64,000 nucleotides of DNA from Panulirus ornatus (Eukaryota > Arthropoda > Malacostraca > Decapoda > Palinuridae), in the NCBI RefSeq assembly GCF_036320965.1, contig NC_092286.1, positions 29,184,677 to 29,248,676 of the forward strand. Direction: 5' to 3'. The notes under the pieces were generated by a model. The model was given only the letters and a program-made list of their open reading frames with translations, did no database searches and was not told the origin of the DNA. Position 1 is the stretch's first letter. Every line of letters begins with the position of its first letter. Position numbers and translations under genes: made by a program. Below, piece by piece: positions 20,139 to 33,000 of the stretch.

Positions 20139-23100
20139 TATTTTATTATTTTTATTTTGCTTTGTCGCTGTCTCCTGCGTTAGCGAGGTAGCGCAAAGAA
20201 ACAGACAAAATAATGCCCCAACCCACCCACATACACATGTATAAACATACGCGTCCACACACGCAAATATACATACCTATACATCTCAACGTATACATAT
20301 ATATACACACACAGACATATACATATATATACACATGTACATAATTCATACTGTCTGCCTTTATTCATTCCCATCGCCACCCCACCACACACAAAATAAC
20401 AACTTCCTCCCCCCAAATGTGTGTGAGGTAGCGCTAGGAAAAGTCAACAAAGGTCACTTTCGTTCACACTCAGTCTCTAGCTGTCATGTAATAATGCACC
20501 GAAACCACAGCTCCCTTTCCACATCCAGGCCCCACAGAACTTTCCATGGTTTACCCCAGACGCTTCATATGCTTTGGTTCAATCCATTGACAGCACATTG
20601 GCCCCCGGTATACCACATCGTTCCAATTCACTCTATTCCTTGCACGCCTTTCACCGTCCTGCATGTTCAGGCCCCGATCACTCAAAATCTTTTTCACTCC
20701 ATCTTTCCACCTCCAATTTGATCTCCCACTTCTCATTCCCTCCACCTCTGACACATATATCCTCTTTGTCAATCTTTCCTCACTCATTCTCTCCATGTGA
20801 CCAAACCATTTCAAAACACCCTCTTCTGCTCTCTCAACCACACTCTTTTTATTACCACACATCACTCTTACCCTTACATTACTTACACGATCAAACCAAC
20901 TCACACCACATATTGTCCTCAAACATCTCATTTCCAGCACATCCACCCTCCTCCGCACAACTCTATCTATAGCCCACGCCTCACAACCATATAACATTGT
21001 TGGAACCACTATTCCTACAAACTTACCCATTTTTGCTTTCCGAGATAATGTTCTCGACTTCCACACATTCTTCAACGCTCTCAGAACTTTCGCCCTCTCC
21101 CCCACCCTATGACTCACGTCCGCTTCCATGGTTCCATCTGCTGCCAAATCCACTCCCAGATATCTAAAACGCTTCACTTCCTCCAGTTTTTCTCCATTCA
21201 AACTTACCTCCCAATTGACTTGTCCCTCAACCCTACTGTACCTAATAACCTTGCTCTTAATTTACATTTACTCTTCGCTTTCTTCTTTCACACACTTTAC
21301 CAAACTCAGTCACCAGCTTCTGCAGTTTCTCACACAAATCAGCCACCAGCGCTGTATCATCAGCAAACAACAACTGACTTACTTCCCAAGCTCTCTCATC
21401 CACAACAGACTGCATACTTGCCCCCTTTTCTAAAACTCTTGCATTCACCGCCCTAACAACCCATCCATAAACAAATTAAACAACCATGGAGACATCACAC
21501 ACCCCTGCCGCAAACCTACATTCACTGAGAACCAATCACTTTCCTCTCTTCCTACACGTACACATGCCTTACATCCTAAATAAAAAGTTTTCACCGCTTC
21601 TAACAACTTGCCTCCCACACCATATATTCTTAATACCTTCCACAGAGCATCTCTATAAACTCTATCATATGCCTTCTCCAGATCCATAAATGCTACATAC
21701 AAATCCATTTGCTTTTCTAGGTATTTCTCACATACATTCTTCAGAGCAAACACCTGATCCACACATCCTCTACCACTTCTGAAACCACACTGCTCTTCCC
21801 CAATCTGATGCTCTGTATGTGCCTTCACCCTCTCAATCAATACCCTCCCATATAATTTCTGAGGAATACTCAACAAACTTACACTTCTGTAAATTGAGCA
21901 CTCACTTTTATCCCCTTTGCCTTTGTACAATGGCATTATGCAAGCATTCTGCCAATTCTCAGGCACCTCACCATGAGTCATACATACATTAAATAACCCT
22001 ACCAACCAGTCAACAATACAGTCACTCCCTTTTTTAATAAATTCCAATGCAGTACCATCCAAACCCACTGCCTTGCCAGCTTTCATCTTCCGCAAAGCTT
22101 TTACTACCTCTTCCATGTTTACTAAATAATTTTCCTTAACCCTCTCACTTTGGACACCACCTCGACCAAAACACCCTATATCTGCCACTCTATCATCAAA
22201 CACATTCAACAAACCTTCAAAATACTCACTCCATCTCTTCTCACATCACCACTACTTGTTATCACCTCCCCATTAGCCCCCTTCACTGAAGTTCCCATTT
22301 GCTCCCTTGTCTTATGCACTTTATTTACTTCCTTCCAAAACATCTTTTTACTCTCCCTAAAATTTAATGATACTCTCACCCCAACTCTCATTTGCCCTCT
22401 TTTTCACCTCTTGCACCTTTCTCTTGACCTCCTGCCTCTTTCTTTTATACATCTACCACTCATTTGCATTATTTCCCTGCAAAAATCGTCCAAATGCCTC
22501 TCTCTTCTCTTTCACTAATAATCTTACTTTTTCATCCCACCACTCACTACCCTTTCTAATCTGCCCACCTCTCGTGCTTCTCATGCCACAAGCATCTTTT
22601 GCGCAAGCCATCACTGCTTCCCTTGATACATCCCATTCCTCCCCCACTCCCCTTACGCCCTTTGTTCTCACCTTTTTCCATTCTGTACTCAGTCTCCCCT
22701 GGTACTTCCTCACACAAGTCTCCTTCCCAAGCTCACTTACTCTCACCACTCTTTTCACCCCAATATTCTTCTTTTCTGAAAACCTCTACAAATCTTCACC
22801 TTTGCCCTCACAAGATAATGATCAGACATCCCTCCAGTTGCACCTCTCAGCACATTAATATCCAAAAGTCTCTCTTTTGCGCATCTATCAATTAACACAT
22901 TATCCAATAATGATCTCTGGCCATCTTTCCTACTTACATACGTATACTTATGTATATCTCTCCTTTTAAACCAGGTATTCCCAATCACCAGTCCTTTTTC
23001 AGCACAGAAATCTACAAGCTCTTCACAATTTCCATATACAACACTGAACACCCCATGTACACTAATTATTCCCTCAACTGCCACATTACTCACTTTTGCA

Positions 23101-23701
23101 TTCAAATCACCCATCACTATAACCCGGTCTCTTGCATCTAAACTACTAACACACTCACTCAGCTGCTTCCAAAACACTTGCCTCTCATGATCTTTCTTCT
23201 CATGCCCAGGTGCATATGCACCAATAATCACCCATCTCTCCATCCACTTTCAGTTTTACCCATATCAGTTTAGAGTTTACTTTCTTACACTCTATCACAT
23301 ACTCCCACCACTCCTGTTTCAGGAGTAGTGCTACTCCTTCCCTTGCTCTTGTCCTCTCACTAACCCTTGACTACTCCCAAGACATTCCCAAACCACTCTT
23401 CCCCTTTACCCTTGAGCTTCTTTTCACTCAGAGCCGAAACATCCAGGTTTCTTTCCTCAAACATACTACCTATCTCTCCTTTTTTCTCATCTTGGTTACA
23501 TCTACACACATTTAGACACCCCAATCTGAACCTTCGAGGAGGATGAGCACTCCCCATGTGATTCCTTCTTCTGTTTCCCCTTTTAGAAAGTTAAGATACG
23601 AGGAGGGGAGGGTTTCCAGCCCCCCGCTCCCGTCCCCTTTAGTTGCCTTCTACGATACGTGAGGAATGTGTGGGAAGTATTCTTTCTCCCCTATCCCCAG
23701 G
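20139..23701 (-). mobile_element. full-length RTE-A copy, long 3' UTR form, decayed ORF
   Basis: Antisense copy of about 3.56 kb with both ends. The 3' end (TATTTTGCTTTGTCGCTGTC at about 20155) leads to the terminal motif, CATA/TA tract, the second internal motif (GAGGTAGCGCTAGGAAAAGT, about 20427) and the coding region. Minus ORF pieces at 20551-21201, 21257-21448, 21445-22212, 22453-22758, 22755-23243 and 23360-23557 show frameshifts. FADD is intact in the 21257-21448 piece. The N-terminal endonuclease motif (GCLNVCRCNQDEKKGEIGSM, 23360-23557) is in frame with SEKKLKG, where the catalytic-region Thr is changed to Lys. TAGAAGA at 20132-20138 and at 23702-23708 may be the target-site duplication. 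Confidence 0.92.
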
Positions 23702-23754
23702 TAGAAGAATATCAGTATTATATACTCAATTTACTCACCTTCATTTTTTCATGC

Positions 23755-23988
23755 TTGATCGCAGTTTCCATTGTTAGTGCCTGGAAACAGATGAAGAAAG
23801 ACTCATCCACTCATGTACACGTGTATAAACATATATGTACTTATACATATATACTCATGCATACACATTTTTTTTTTATTATTATACTTGATCGCTGTTT
23901 CTTGCATCAGTAAGGTAACGCCTGGAAACAGACAAAGAAAGACCTATGTACTCGCATACATATATACATTATTTTATTTATTTTATTT
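23755..23988 (-). mobile_element. two stacked RTE 3'-end fragments, antisense
   Basis: Two degenerate terminal motifs follow each other: GATCGCAGTTTCCATTGTTA at about 23758 with ACAGATGAAGAAAG, then GATCGCTGTTTCTTGCATCA at about 23889 with ACAGACAAAGAAAG. Each is followed by a short ATACATATATA tract. They are extremely 5'-truncated copies of older subfamilies, placed directly before the next antisense copy. Confidence 0.75.
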
Positions 23989-26900
23989 ATTTTGCTTTGT
24001 CGCTGTCTCCCGCGTTTGTGAGGTAGCGCACGGAAATAGATGAAAGAAATGGCCTAACCCACCCCCATACACATGTATATACATACATGTCCACACACAC
24101 AAATATACATACCCCTACATCTCAATGTACACATATATATACACACACAGACATATACATATATACACATGTACATAATTCATACTGTCTGCCTTTATTT
24201 ATTCCCATCACCACCTCGCCACACATGGAATAACATCCCCCTCCCCCCTCATGTGTGCGAGGTAGCGCTAGGAAAAGACAACAAAGGCCCCATTTGTTCA
24301 CACTCAGTCTCTAGCTGTCATGTAATAATGCCCGAAACCACAGCTCCCTTTCCACATCCAGGCCCCACAGAACTTTCCATGGTTTACCCCAGATGCTTCA
24401 CATTCCCTGATTCAATCCATTGACAGCACGTCGACTCCAGTATACCGCATCGATCCAATTCACTCTATTCCCTGCCCGCCTTTCACCCTCCTGCATGTTC
24501 AGGCCCCGATCACTCAAAATCTTTTTCACTCCATCTTTCCACCTCCAATTTGGTCTCCCACTTCTCGTTCCCTCCACCTCCAACACATATATTCTGTTGG
24601 TCAATCATTCCTCACTCATTCTCTCCATGTGCCCAAACCATTTCAAAACACCCTCTTCTGCTCTCTCAACCATGCTCTTTTTATTTCCACACATCTCTCT
24701 TACCCTTACGTTACTTACTCGATCAAACCACCTCACACCACATATTGTCCTCAAACATCTCATTTTCAGCACATCCACCCTCCTGCGCACAACTCTATCC
24801 ATAGCCCACGCCTCGCAACCATACAACATTGTTGGAACCACATTGTTCATACATACCCATTTTTGCTTTCGGAGATAATGTTCTCAACTTCCAAACATTC
24901 TTCAAGGCCCCCAGGATTTTCGCCCCTCCCCCACCCTATGATCCACTTCCGCTTCCATGGTTCCATCCGCTACCAAATCCACTCCCAGATATCTAAAACA
25001 CTTTACTTCCTCTAGTTTTTCTCCTTTCAAACTTACCTCCCAATTGACTTGACCCTGAACCCTACTGTACCTAATGACCTTGCTCTTATTCACATTTACT
25101 CTTAACTTTCTTCTTTCACACACTTTACCAAACTCAGTCACCAGCTTCTGCAGTTTCTCACATGAATCAGCCACCAGCGCTGTATCATGAGCAAACAACA
25201 ACTGACTCACTTCCCAAGCTCTCTCATCCACAACAGACTTCATACTTGCCCCTCTTTCCAAAACTCTTGCATTCACCTCCCTAACCACCCCATCCATAAA
25301 CAAATTAAACAACCATGGAGACATCACACACCCGTGCCTTAAACCTACATTCACTGAGAACCAATCACTTTCCTCTCTTCCCACACGTACACATGCTTTA
25401 CATCCTCGATAAAAACTTTTCACTGCTTCTAACAACTTGCCTCCCACACCATATATTCTTAGTACCTTCCACAGAGCATCTCTATCAACTCTATCATATG
25501 CCTTCTCCAGATCCATAAAGGCTACATACAAATCCTTTTGCTTTTCTAAGTATTTCTCATATACATTCTTCAAAGCAAACACCTGATCCACACATCCTCT
25601 ACCACTTCTGAAACCACACTGCTCTTCCCCAATCTGATGCTCTGTATATGCCTTCACTCTCTCAATCAATACCCTACCATATAATTTACCAGGAATACTC
25701 AACAAACTTATACCTCTGTAATTTGAGCACTCACTCTTATCCCCTTTGCCTTTTTACAATGGCACAATGCAAGTATTCCGCCAATCCTCAGGCACCTCAC
25801 CATGAATCATACATACATTAGATAACCTTACCAACCAGTCACCAATACAGTCACCCCCTTTTTTAATGAATTCCACTTCAATACCATCCAAACCTGCTGC
25901 CTTACCGGCTTTCATCTTCCACAAAGCTTTTACTACCTCTTCTCTGTTTACCAAATCATCCTCCCTAACCCTCTCACTTTGCACACCACCTCGACCAAAA
26001 CATATATCTGCCACTCTATCATCAAACACATTCAACAACCCTTCAAAATACTCACTCCATCTCCTTCTCACATCACCACTACTTGTTATCACATCCCCAT
26101 GAGCCCCCTTCACTGAAGTTCCCATTTGCTCCCTTGTCTTATGCACTTTATTTACCTCCTTCCAGAACATCTTTTTATTCTCCCTAAAATTTAATGATAC
26201 TCTCTCACCCCAACTCTCATTTGCCCTCTTTTTCACCTCTTGCACCTTTCTCTTGACCTCCTGCCTCTTTCTTTTTATACATCTCCCACTCATTTGCATT
26301 ATTTCCCTGTAAAAATCGTCCAAATGCCTCTCTCTTCTCTTTCACTAATAATCTTACTTCTTCATCCCACCACTCACTACCCTTTCTAATCAACCCACCA
26401 CCCATGCTTCTCATGCCACAAGCATCTTTTACGCAAGTCATCACTGCTTCCTAGAATAAATCCCATTCCTCCCCCACTCCCCTTACACCCTTTGTTCTCA
26501 CCTTTTTCCATTCTGTACTCAGTCTCTCCTGGTACTTCCTCACACAAGTCTCCTTCCCAAGCTCACTTACTCTCACCACCCTCTTCACCCCAACGTTCTC
26601 CCTTCTTTTCTGAAAACCCATACAAGTCTTCACCTTCGCCTAAGCAAGATAATGATCAGACATCCCTCCAGTTGCACCTCTCAGCACATTAACATCCAAA
26701 AGTCTCTCTTTCGCGCGCCTGTCAATTAACACGTAATCCAATAACGATCTCTGGCCATCTCTACTACTTACATACGTATGCTTATGTATATCTCACTTTT
26801 TAAACCAGGTATTCCCAATCACCAGTCCTTTTTCAGCACATAAATGTACAAGCTCTTCACCATTTCCATATACAACACTGAACACCCCATGTATACCAAT

Positions 26901-27163
26901 TATTCCCTCAACTGCCACATTACTCACCTTTGCATTCAAATCACCCATCACTTTAACCCGGTCTTGTGCATCAAAACCACTAACACACTCATTCAGCTGC
27001 TCCCAAAACACTTGCCTCTCATAATCTTTCTTCTCATGCCCAGGTGCATATGCACCAATAATCACCCATCTCTCTCCATCAACTTTCAGTTTTACCTATA
27101 TTAATCTAGAATTTACTTTCTTACATTCTATCACATACTCCCACAACTCCTGTTTCAGGAGTT
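23989..27163 (-). mobile_element. RTE-A copy, long 3' UTR form, 5'-truncated in endonuclease
   Basis: Antisense. The 3' terminus is at about 23990 (TTTGCTTTGTCGCTGTCTCC), then the long-form 3' UTR and coding region. A 267-codon minus ORF (24902-25705) covers most of the RT, but the palm motif reads FAHD instead of FADD (about 25180-25192), so a catalytic Asp is lost. Linker and endonuclease pieces lie at 25754-26323, 26217-26444, 26451-26633 and 26793-27065 (GDLNAKV present). The copy ends at about 27163 inside the VLLKQELWEYVIECKKV codons, about 45 residues into the endonuclease. Confidence 0.92.
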
Positions 27164-27755
27164 ATCTACAGATATACATACACAGCCATATAGATATATT
27201 TACACATGTACATATTCATACTCACTCTCCTTCATCCATTCCTGTCAACACCCTGCCCCTCAGGAAACAGCATTGCCACTGCGTGTCAGTGAAGTAGTGT
27301 CAGGAAAAGACAAAAAAGGCCACAAACGTTAACACCCAATCTCTGTTTGTCATGTGTAATACACTGAAATCACAACTCCCTATCCACATCCAGGCCCCAC
27401 ATAACTTTCCATGGTTTACCCCAGACATTTCTCATGCCCTGGATCAGTCCATTGATAGACATATACATATACACACATATACATCTTCAGAATGCTTGCC
27501 TTCATCCATTCCTTACGCCACTATGCCCAAGAGGACACAACACTGATGCATGAAGGAAAAGAAAAATGGATGAAATATACATACACTCTCTCCTCCTCCC
27601 TCACACCAGATCACCACCTCCTGTGTCAGTAAGGTAGTGCCTGGAAATAGACAAAGAAAGCCCACATCTGTTCACACTCATTCTCTAAAACTGATGTGTG
27701 ATGCACAGAAACAACAGCTTCCTATCCACATCAAGGCCCCACAGACCTTCAGTTT
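27164..27755 (-). mobile_element. two RTE 3' UTR fragments in tandem, antisense
   Basis: The first (27164-27455) contains the CATA tract, CAGTGAAGTAGTGTCAGGAA and the TTTCCATGGTTTACCCCAGA segment. The second (about 27456-27755) starts with a new microsatellite and contains CAGTAAGGTAGTGCCTGGAA and a diverged CAGGCCCCACAGACCTTC equivalent. Neither reaches coding sequence. Confidence 0.75.
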
Positions 27756-27879
27756 ACATGGTAGAAACAAAATTGTTCTGCCATAAATACTCCATCTTTA
27801 AAGTCTGTACATATGGAAATGATGACTAAGATATATATTCAGCTTATGACATAAAAAGAACAAATATGATTTTTTTATT

Positions 27880-28026
27880 TTTTATTCACCATTTCCAGTG
27901 TGAGCAAGGTAGCATTAAGGACTGATGAGTGAGCCATAGAGGGAAAATCATCACATAGACCTCTTCTCTGTTCCCTCTTATGGAAAAGTAAAATTGGAGG
28001 AGAGGATTCCCAGCCCCCCTCTCCCA
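27880..28026 (-). mobile_element. small chimeric SINE-like element, diverged, 5'-truncated
   Basis: On the + strand: CACCATTTCCAGTGTGAGCA, GGTAGCATTAAGGACTGATG, CCTCTTCTCTGTTCCCTCTT, TGGAAAAGTAAAAT, then GGAGAGGATTCCCAGCCCCC. This is the same order as at 19664-19910, but it stops within the head. Confidence 0.75.
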
Positions 28027-28679
28027 ACTTAGAAGTATACTTCATATATATATTTCTACTAGTAAAATAAATCAACCATGCACCTAAATGGAATATAAGA
28101 CAAATTTCCAATTGAAATATATAGTATACTGCTGTAAAACAAGCATTTTCTTGCACATACACTAAAAATATGGCTTATAGATGTACTGAATATAGAATAA
28201 AGTACAGTTTTGTATGACAGGAAAAAATAACAATATATGCAATTTCAGTTTGTACTTTTTCATTACTACTTTGTTTTTGATGTTGATGGACCATCTGGTT
28301 ATGCCAAGGAACTTGAGCCTTCATTGTTGAAATTGGTCGTGAATGTTTCTGGCGCCTCATGTGCACTGTTGGTAGTTCATATCCCCTGCAGGATTTAGAT
28401 TCTTCAATGCACCCCGGCTGTAATTGTGCCATTGTCCTTGGTGAAATGTGCCATTATTTACATGTGCGCAGTCAATTAGGTCTAGGGGAGAGTAGAGTTA
28501 CTCCTGAGGTAAATGCACAAGACAGTTGTGGCTAATGCAGTTGTTTCCATATTGTTTGGGAGTTGTTCTAATTGGTTTGTCTGTAGATCTGGAATCAACT
28601 AGTTAAGATGGCAAAGGAATTTTCAGAGATCTTCCTTTTACATGAGAGAGATAATTATGTTTCCCCTGCATTTATTGTC
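28027..28679. other. intron sequence, nothing recognised
   Basis: AT-rich DNA between a SINE-like relic and the Harbinger transposase relic. It could include non-coding parts of the latter. No supported ORF. Confidence 0.45.
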
Positions 28680-29215
28680 TTAGTTTAGGTTTCATTAGGT
28701 ATGGCTTTATTGGAGAGACAGCATCCCTGGCAGTCATTTAATGGTATTTTCTGTCTGAGAATGGCAGTTTTTCTCCTTGAGGAATATTCAGTATGCTGTA
28801 ATAAAGAGCTTTTCTCCCACACTGTAACATCACTAGCTCTCCCATTATCACCATGATCCATGAAGAGAAACTTGCCATAATCTACAAGGGCCATGAAAAT
28901 AGCACTGAAAAATTAAGATATTCCTTATATCATAGCTTTTAGTGTCATATTGCACCCTAAAATCTGTTGCTAAATACCAAATTTTGATGGCTAGTCTTTC
29001 TTCTGGTATTATGGCTCTCCTCATGCTTGCATCATTTCTCGAGATTATTGGACATATTAGGCATAGAAGTCATTCAAATTGGCACTTGTCCAGCCTCTTG
29101 GAGTTCCTGCAACATTCTTGATCTTCAAGAGATAGTTCGCAAATTAATTTCCAAAAACCTTAGTTTTTTCTCTTCATGCCAACCATCTACGTGTTCGCAC
29201 CCTCCTCATAGACTT
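28680..29215 (-). pseudogene. PIF/Harbinger (HARBI1-like) transposase relic
   Basis: DDE-type DNA transposon transposase read on the minus strand in several frames. From right to left, 29215-29060 gives an R-x-x-R-T-R-R-W-L segment, then a Y-L-E-D-like stretch. At 29045-28910 an open frame gives RNDASMRRAIIPEERLAIKI then WYLATDF, the 'R-x-A-I-x-x-x-E-R-L-x-x-x-L-R-Y-L-A-T-G' motif. At 28894-28780 comes MALVDYGKFLFMDHGDNGRA then SDVTVWEKSSL, the 'D-x-x-Y-K-F-hydrophobic-x-x-D-x-G-x-x-G-R-x-S-D-x-x-V' motif. About 28790-28690 gives NIPQGEKLPF and AVSPIKPYLMKP, resembling the GDxAFPLKPYLMKPY motif with GDEAF damaged. The catalytic segment around GAIDGKH is missing between the second and third blocks. 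It is dead, with an internal deletion. Confidence 0.8.
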
Positions 29216-29470
29216 TTTAGTTTTTTTCTTGTGCTGATAAGAGAATTATGGTGAGAACAGTGATCTGGCTAGTGTCCTCATCAGCTATATCATTTGTTTA
29301 CAAGACTTGTTTCCAGATCCCAGAACCCATTTCGTGTGGTTGAAAGTCCAAGGTAAAATGTAAAAAAGTAAAGGAAGATTTGATGCTGTGTGATGTCCCC
29401 TTTAGTGGGATAAGTGAGTAATTATGTAATCCACTTTTCAACTGCATGTTAGAAGAGTTGACCAACAGGA
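29216..29470. other. intron sequence, possible Harbinger flank
   Basis: No ORF or repeat is recognised. It may contain 5' non-coding DNA of the Harbinger relic. Confidence 0.35.
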
Positions 29471-30055
29471 GTCAGAGTGGGGAGCTGGAAATCCTTCCAC
29501 TTTTTACTATTGGTTTTCAGATACAGGAAGAGAAGAAGGAACCACACAAAGGTTTGTCCTTGAAGGCTCATGCTTGGTTGTCTCACTGTGTGTTCCTGTA
29601 TCTAGGATGGAAAAAAAAAAGGGGAAATAATGCTTTATTTGATAAAAGTAACTCAGAAATTTTGCTTTGAGTGAAATTAAGTTAAAGAAGAAGGGGGTAA
29701 AATGGTTCAGAAATGTTTCAGGGTAAAGACCAGAGATATTGAGAGGGAAGGAATGAAAGAAGAGGTGGTAATTCTAATGAGAAAAGGTAGTAAGAACAAG
29801 ATTGATATAGGTTAGAATGAAAGTAGATTATAAGAGATGAGAGATTCTTCATGCTTATGCACCTGGTAATGAGCGGAGTTAAGAAGAAAAGAGAGGAGCT
29901 GAGTGAGTGTTTTCCCAGTTTCGATACAAGAAACCAGATCATGGTACTGGGTGATCATGGTGTAAAAGTGGGTGATTTAACACTTGAAGGTTTAATAAGG
30001 GCACATTGGGTCCTTGGTTTAAATGAAACTAAGGAAGAGCTTCTCACAGTCATAT
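29471..30055 (+). mobile_element. old RTE-A relative, 5' UTR and endonuclease part, sense
   Basis: It begins with GGAGCTGGAAATCCTTCCAC, equivalent to the RTE-A 5' UTR, and an AGAAGAAGGAACCACACAAA block. Endonuclease remnants follow on the + strand; 29851-30057 reads FDTRNQIMVLGDHGVKVGDL, equivalent to FDARDRVIVMGDLNAKV with the catalytic Asn changed to His. It ends where the younger sense copy starts. Confidence 0.7.
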
Positions 30056-33000
30056 AAGGCAACCAAAGGGGATGGGAGCGGGGGGGCTGGAAACCCTCCC
30101 CTCCTTGTATTTTAACTTTCTAAAAGGGGAAACAGAAGAAGGAGTCACGCGGGGAGTGCTCATCCTCCACGAAGGCTCAGATTGGGGTGTCTAAATGTGT
30201 GTGGATGTAACCAAGATGAGAAAAAAGGAGAGATAGGTAGTATGTTTGAGGAAAGGAACCTGGATGTTTTGGCTCTGAGTGAAACGAAGCTCAAGGGTAA
30301 AGGGGAAGAGTGGTTTGGGAATGTCTTGGGAGTAAAGTCAGGGGTTAGTGAGAGGACAAGAACAAGGGAAGGAGTAGCAGTACTCCTGAAACAGGAGTGG
30401 TGGGAGTATGTGATAGAGTGTAAGAAAGTAAAGTCTAGATCGAAAGAGTGTCAGAAAGTAAACTCTAGATTGATATGGGTAAAACTGAAAGTTGATGGAG
30501 AGAGATGGGTGATTATTGGTGCATATGCACCATTGCATGAGAAGAAAGATCATGAGAGGCAAGTGTTTTGGGAGCAGCTGAGTGAGTGTGTTAGTAGTTT
30601 TGATGCACGAGACCGGGTTATAGTGATGGGTGATTTGAATGCAAAGGTGAGTGATGTGGCAGTTGAGGGAATAATTGGTGTACATGGGGTGTTCAGTGTT
30701 GTAAATGGAAATGATGAAGAGCTTGTAGATTATGTGCTGAAAAAGGACTGGTGATTGGGAATAGCTGGTTTAAAAAGAGAGATATACATAAGTATACGTA
30801 TGTAAGTAGGAGAGATGGCCAGAGATCGTTATTGGATTACGTGTTAATTGATAGGTGCGCGAAAGAGAGACTATTGGATGTTAATGTGCTGAGAGGTGCA
30901 ACTGGAGGGATGTCTGATCATTATCTTGTGGAGGCAAAGGTGAAGATTTGTAGAGGTTTTCAGAAAAAAAGAGAGAGTGTTGGGGGGAAAAGAGTGGTGA
31001 GAGTAAGTGAGCTTGGGAAGGAGACTTTATGTGAGGAAGTACTAGGAGAGACTGAGTACAAAATGGAAAAAGGTGAGAAGAAAGGACGTAAAGGGAGTGG
31101 GGGAGGAATGGAATGTATTTAGGGAAGCAGTGATGGCTTGTGCAGAAGATGCTTATGGCATGAGAAGCATGGGAGGTGAACAGATTAGAAAGGGTAGTGA
31201 GTGGTGGGATGAAGAAGTGAGTAGTAGTGAAAGAGAAGAGAGAGGATATTTGGACGATTTTTGCAGGGAAAAATGCAAATGAGTGGGAGATGTATAAAAG
31301 GAAGAGGCAGGAGGTCAAGAGAAAGGTGCAAGAGGTGAAAAAGATGGCAAATGAGAGTTGGGATGAGAGAGTATCATTAAATTTTAGGGAGAATAAAAGG
31401 ATGTTTTGGAAGGAGGTAAATAAAGTGCATAAGACAAGGGAACAAATGGGAACTTCAGTGAAGGGGGCTCATGGGGATGTGATAACAAGTAGTGGTGATG
31501 TGAGAAGGAGATGGAGTGAGTATTTTGAAGGTTTGTTGAATGTATTTGATGATAGAGTGGCAGATATAGGGTGTGATGGTCGAGGTGGTGTGCAAAGTGA
31601 GAGGGCTAGGGAAAATGATTTGGTAAACAGAGAAGAGATAGTAAAAGCTTTGCGGAAGATGAAAATTGGCAAGGCAGTGGGTTTGGATGGTATTGCAGTG
31701 GAATCTATTAAAAAAAGGGGGGTGACGGTACTGTTGACTGGTTGGTAAGGTTATTTAATGTATGTATGACTCATGGTGAGGTGCCTGAGGATTGGCGGAA
31801 TGCTTGCATAGTGCCTTTGTTCAAAGGCAAAGGGGATAAAAGTGAGTACTCAAATTACAGAGGTATAAGTTTGTTGAGTATTCTTGGGAAATTATATGGG
31901 AGGGTATTGATTGATCGGGATCAAGGCATGTACAGAGCATCAGATTGGGGAAGAGCAGTGTGGTTTCAGAAGTGGTGGAGGATGTGTGGATCAGGTGTTT
32001 GCTTTGAAGAATGTATGTGAGAAATACTTAGAAAAGCAAATGGATTTGTATGTAGCATTTATGGATCTGGAAAAGGCATATGATAGTGTTGATAGAGATG
32101 CTCTGTGGAAGGTATTAAGAATATATGGTGTGGGAGGCAAGTTGTTAGAAGCAATGAAAAGTTTTTATTTAGGATGTAAGGCATGTGTACGTGTAGGAAG
32201 AGAGGAAAGTGATTGGTTCTCAATGAATGTAGGTTTGCAGCAGGGGTGTGTGATGTCTCCATGGTTGTTGAATTTGTTTATGGATGGGGTTGTTATGGAG
32301 GTGAATGCAAGAGTTTTGGAAAGAGGGGCAAGTATGAAGTCTGTTGTGGATGAAAGAGCTTGGGAAGTGAGTCAGTTGTTGTTCGCTGATGATACAGCGC
32401 TGGTAGCTGATTCATGTGAGAAACTGCAGAAGCTGGTGACTGAGTTTGGTAAAGTGTGTGAAAGAAGAAAGCTGAGAGTAAATGTGAATAAGAGCAACAT
32501 TATTAGGTACAGTAGGGTTGAGGGACAAGTCAATTGGGAGGTAAGTTTGAATGGAGAAAAACTGGACGAAGTTAAAGTGTTTTAGATATCTGGGAGTGGA
32601 TTTGGCAGCGGATGGAACTATGGAAGCGGAAGTGAATCATAGGGTGGGGAGGGGGCGAAAGTTCAGGGAGCCTTGAAGAATGTGTGGAAGTTGAGGACAC
32701 TATCTCCGAAAGCAAAAATGGGTATGTCTGAAGGAAAAGTGGTTCCAACAATGTTAAATGGTTGTGAGGCGTGGGCTATGGATAGAGTTGTGCGGAGGAG
32801 GGTGGATGTGCTGGAAATGAGATGTTTGAGGACAATATGTGATGTGAGGTGGTTTGATTGAGTAAGTGATAATAGGGTAAGAGAGATGTGTGGTAATAAA
32901 AAGAGTGTGGTTGAGAGAGCAGAAGAGGGTGTTTTGAAATGGTTTGGTCACATGGAGAGAATGAGTGAGGAAAGATTGACCAACAGAATATATGTGTCAG

